DNA of 5,724 nt from Saprospiraceae bacterium (GTDB taxonomy: Bacteria > Bacteroidota > Bacteroidia > Chitinophagales > Saprospiraceae). Positions 3,868 through 5,724 of the stretch are shown here, one piece after another. The DNA lies in NCBI GenBank assembly GCA_020628755.1, contig JAHDEQ010000246.1, forward strand, positions 1 through 5,724, in the 5' to 3' direction. The notes under the pieces are model-generated. The model saw only the letters and a program-made list of their open reading frames with translations, did no database searches and was not told where the DNA came from. The first letter of the stretch is position 1, and every line of letters starts with the position of its first letter. The translations under genes were made by a program, and so were the position numbers.

Positions 3868-5691
3868 TTATTCTAGTTGAGCTGCAATCTCTATCAATCC
3901 CAATAATTCTTTTTTATACTCATCTTTTTGGCTTAAAGATTCAATCAATTCAATTGCCATTTGATAAGTACAATCTTGTGTGTATTTTGACTTTTTCAAG
4001 AGCATGGCGTAAGCAATGATTCCTGCGGATAATCTGTAATTATCAGAAGTTTGGCGCAAACTAGAGTCGGTATCATCTACCGTGACACTTAGCAATTTGC
4101 TGGTATTGCTATCGGGCTTTTTATAGCGCAATTTTACCGTTGCCCACTCTGAACTATTCGCTGCATTACTGAGTTTTTTCGTTTTTTGATATTTGAGTGG
4201 GTCAACACTCGTCAATAGTGCTTGACTGTTTTTGCTGTTGGCTGGTATCAATTCATAAACCGCCGTTACACTATGCCCAGCACCAATATCGCCTGCATCT
4301 TTCTTATCATTATTGAAATCTTCTTTCTTTAAAACTCGATTTTCATAACCCAACAAACGATAAGCTTGTACATGATTGGGATTAAATTCTAGTTGTAATT
4401 TTACATCTTTTGCAATCGTAAAAAGGGTTGAACCCATTTCATTAACCAAAGTCTTTTTAGCTTCTTTAATATTATCAATATAAGCGTAATTTCCATTTCC
4501 ATTATCGGCTAGTTGTTCCATTTTAGTATCTTGATAATTACCTGAACCAAAACTCAAAACGGATAAGAAAACACCTTTATTTCTTTTTTCTTCGATGAGT
4601 TGAACGAGGGCAGCATCGCTACTAAGACCAACATTAAAATCGCCATCAGTGGCTAAAATAACTCGATTATTTCCTTTGCGGAGAAAATTTTCTTGGGCAA
4701 CTTGGTAAGCCAGCTGAATGCCTGAAGCACCTGCGGTACTTCCGCCTGCGCTCAGTTGGTCGAGAGCATCACGAATCTTTTGTTTGTTGCTACCCGAAGT
4801 TGGCGGCAAGACCAAACCCGAACTACCAGCATAGGTCACAATAGAAACCATGTCCTCCTCACGCAACTGATTGATTAGTAATTTGAAGGCACTTTTGAGC
4901 AAAGGAAGTTTGTAAGAACTTCTCATTGAGCCCGATACGTCAAGTAAAAATACCAAATTGGCAGGTGGCAATTTTTCTTGTTCTATAGATTTTCCTTGCA
5001 ATCCAATATGCAATAATTTATGCTCAGGATTCCAAGGACAAGGACCAATTTCGGTATTGACCGAAAAAGGGTCTTTATCATCAGGTTGTGGATAATCATA
5101 GTCAAAATAATTGACAAATTCCTCTATTCGTATTGAGCCAGGCGGCGGAATCTGCCCTCGATTCAAGTAGCGACGGCAATTGCTATACGACGCTCTGTCC
5201 ACATCAATCGAAAAGGTAGAAAGTGGATTTTCGAGTACTTCTTTAAAATCATTTTCGGGTATATGGGCATACGATTCGGTGTTAAATGGCCTAGTTTCTT
5301 CTATGGCAGGTTGTTCTTTTTGGATGATTTTAAATATTTCTGCTTCTGTGGGTGGCGGCGGTGGAGGTGGCGGACTCATGGAGTATGCTGTTGAGCCTAC
5401 TTTTTTATGAACCTTATTATCAGTTTTAATGGATTGGTCAAAATAAATTTCTTCTTCAGCTATTTCATGAAGTAACGGCGGTGGCGGCGGCGGTTCGGCA
5501 GTATGTGGAGGTTCTATTACCACATCTTCTTGTATTTCTAAAGCATCATTTGGAATGTAAACATTTGATTCTTTTGCAGTACTAGCAGCAGCATTGGCAG
5601 CATCATCTGCATTCGAAGATTTTTGTTCTTCTTGACATGCAAAAAGGGATAATAGTAGGATAGCAAGTATCCAATAGTTTAAAATTTTCAT
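3868..5691 (-). CDS. YfbK-like von Willebrand factor type A lipoprotein
   Basis: The product has 607 residues. The N-terminus is a lipoprotein signal, MKILNYWILAILLLSLFAC, with lipobox LFAC and acylated Cys19. The residues after it (QEEQ) are acidic, as in some Bacteroidota surface-export signals, so exposure outside the cell is possible. Residues 20-150 are probably disordered, with proline blocks at 67-72 and 107-114. A YfbK-type N-terminal region follows (about 155-235: NPLSTFSIDVDRASYSNCRR, RIEEFVNYFDYDYP). The VWA domain spans about 245-420, with a complete metal-ion-dependent adhesion site: D251-x-S253-x-S255 (DVSGSM), T319 in GGSTAGAS, and D349 in LATDGD. The C-terminal part (about 430-605) matches the YfbK C-terminal region (YRLLGYENRVL, AGHSVTAVYELIP, SEWATVKLRYK). 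The VWA site should bind a divalent metal and a protein partner, which is unknown. The gene precedes the BatE-like gene on the same strand with 128 bp between. Confidence 0.9.
   Translation of the reverse strand: MKILNYWILAILLLSLFACQEEQKSSNADDAANAAASTAKESNVYIPNDALEIQEDVVIEPPHTAEPPPPPPLLHEIAEEEIYFDQSIKTDNKVHKKVGSTAYSMSPPPPPPPPTEAEIFKIIQKEQPAIEETRPFNTESYAHIPENDFKEVLENPLSTFSIDVDRASYSNCRRYLNRGQIPPPGSIRIEEFVNYFDYDYPQPDDKDPFSVNTEIGPCPWNPEHKLLHIGLQGKSIEQEKLPPANLVFLLDVSGSMRSSYKLPLLKSAFKLLINQLREEDMVSIVTYAGSSGLVLPPTSGSNKQKIRDALDQLSAGGSTAGASGIQLAYQVAQENFLRKGNNRVILATDGDFNVGLSSDAALVQLIEEKRNKGVFLSVLSFGSGNYQDTKMEQLADNGNGNYAYIDNIKEAKKTLVNEMGSTLFTIAKDVKLQLEFNPNHVQAYRLLGYENRVLKKEDFNNDKKDAGDIGAGHSVTAVYELIPANSKNSQALLTSVDPLKYQKTKKLSNAANSSEWATVKLRYKKPDSNTSKLLSVTVDDTDSSLRQTSDNYRLSAGIIAYAMLLKKSKYTQDCTYQMAIELIESLSQKDEYKKELLGLIEIAAQLE
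5350..5373 (-). repeat. GGN triplet repeat encoding Pro8
   Basis: Eight consecutive proline codons (residues 107-114 of the VWA lipoprotein) make eight GG doublets spaced by one base on the forward strand, which is the template strand. Codons vary (ccc, cca, ccg), which limits slippage. Polyproline of this length stalls ribosomes without EF-P. The G-rich strand could form a two-layer quadruplex. Confidence 0.8.
5476..5493 (-). repeat. GGN triplet repeat encoding Pro6
   Basis: Six proline codons (residues 67-72 of the VWA lipoprotein), nearly all ccg, form a GC-rich tract in an AT-rich region. It stands 34 residues upstream, in the protein, of the Pro8 block. Because five of six codons are identical, it is the more slip-prone of the two tracts. 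Confidence 0.75.
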
Positions 5692-5724
5692 AGCTTCAAT
5701 TTTTTTTAGTTCTTTTTAGCTTTT

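Noticed and set aside
5180..5410. Forward frame with a poly-glycine run
   Set aside because: Poly-Gly is the complement of the Pro8 codons of the VWA gene; no independent evidence for coding.

Overview
The window looks like a chromosomal segment of a Bacteroidota bacterium. The main evidence is a well-formed Bacteroidota-type promoter (TTTG, 20 bp, TACCTTTG) ahead of rplU, AT-rich spacers without clear Shine-Dalgarno sequences, a BatE-like TPR/SH3 protein, and a YfbK-type von Willebrand lipoprotein with proline-rich blocks. The class or genus cannot be fixed from this sequence alone. No insertion sequence, tRNA, rRNA, CRISPR array or phage gene is visible.

Layout from left to right: (1) 1-339 is an AT-rich stretch without a supportable gene. 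It holds poly-T tracts, weak inverted repeats and a 16-bp direct repeat just before the first gene. (2) 340-1575 (+) encodes a secreted or periplasmic retropepsin-like aspartyl protease with two DTG motifs and a C-terminal PDZ domain. (3) 1576-1762 is a spacer that carries the rplU promoter and a leader of about 80 nt. (4) 1763-2074 (+) rplU (L21) and 2141-2872 (+) rpmA (L27) form the conserved ribosomal pair. L27 is nearly three times normal length because an Ala/Pro/Glu linker and a helix-hairpin-helix domain are attached to its C-terminus. (5) A strong intrinsic terminator at 2956-2987 closes that operon. (6) 2984-3739 (-) is a BatE-like protein with a signal peptide, TPRs, two membrane helices and an SH3-like domain. 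(7) 3740-3867 is a spacer with degenerate AGGAT repeats and a perfect 17-bp palindrome. (8) 3868-5691 (-) is a YfbK-like VWA-domain lipoprotein.

The ribosomal pair and the envelope genes face each other across the terminator. The two minus-strand genes may be linked in function, since VWA proteins and BatE occur together in bat (aerotolerance) operons. However, this VWA gene is of the YfbK type rather than BatA/BatB, and the 128-bp spacer with its palindrome leaves co-transcription uncertain.

I did not find a clear new multi-gene system. The most noteworthy item is the L27-helix-hairpin-helix fusion. The others are possible regulatory structures around rplU/rpmA, the direct repeat before the protease gene, the repeat cluster at 3788-3860, and the proline-rich N-terminus of the VWA lipoprotein.
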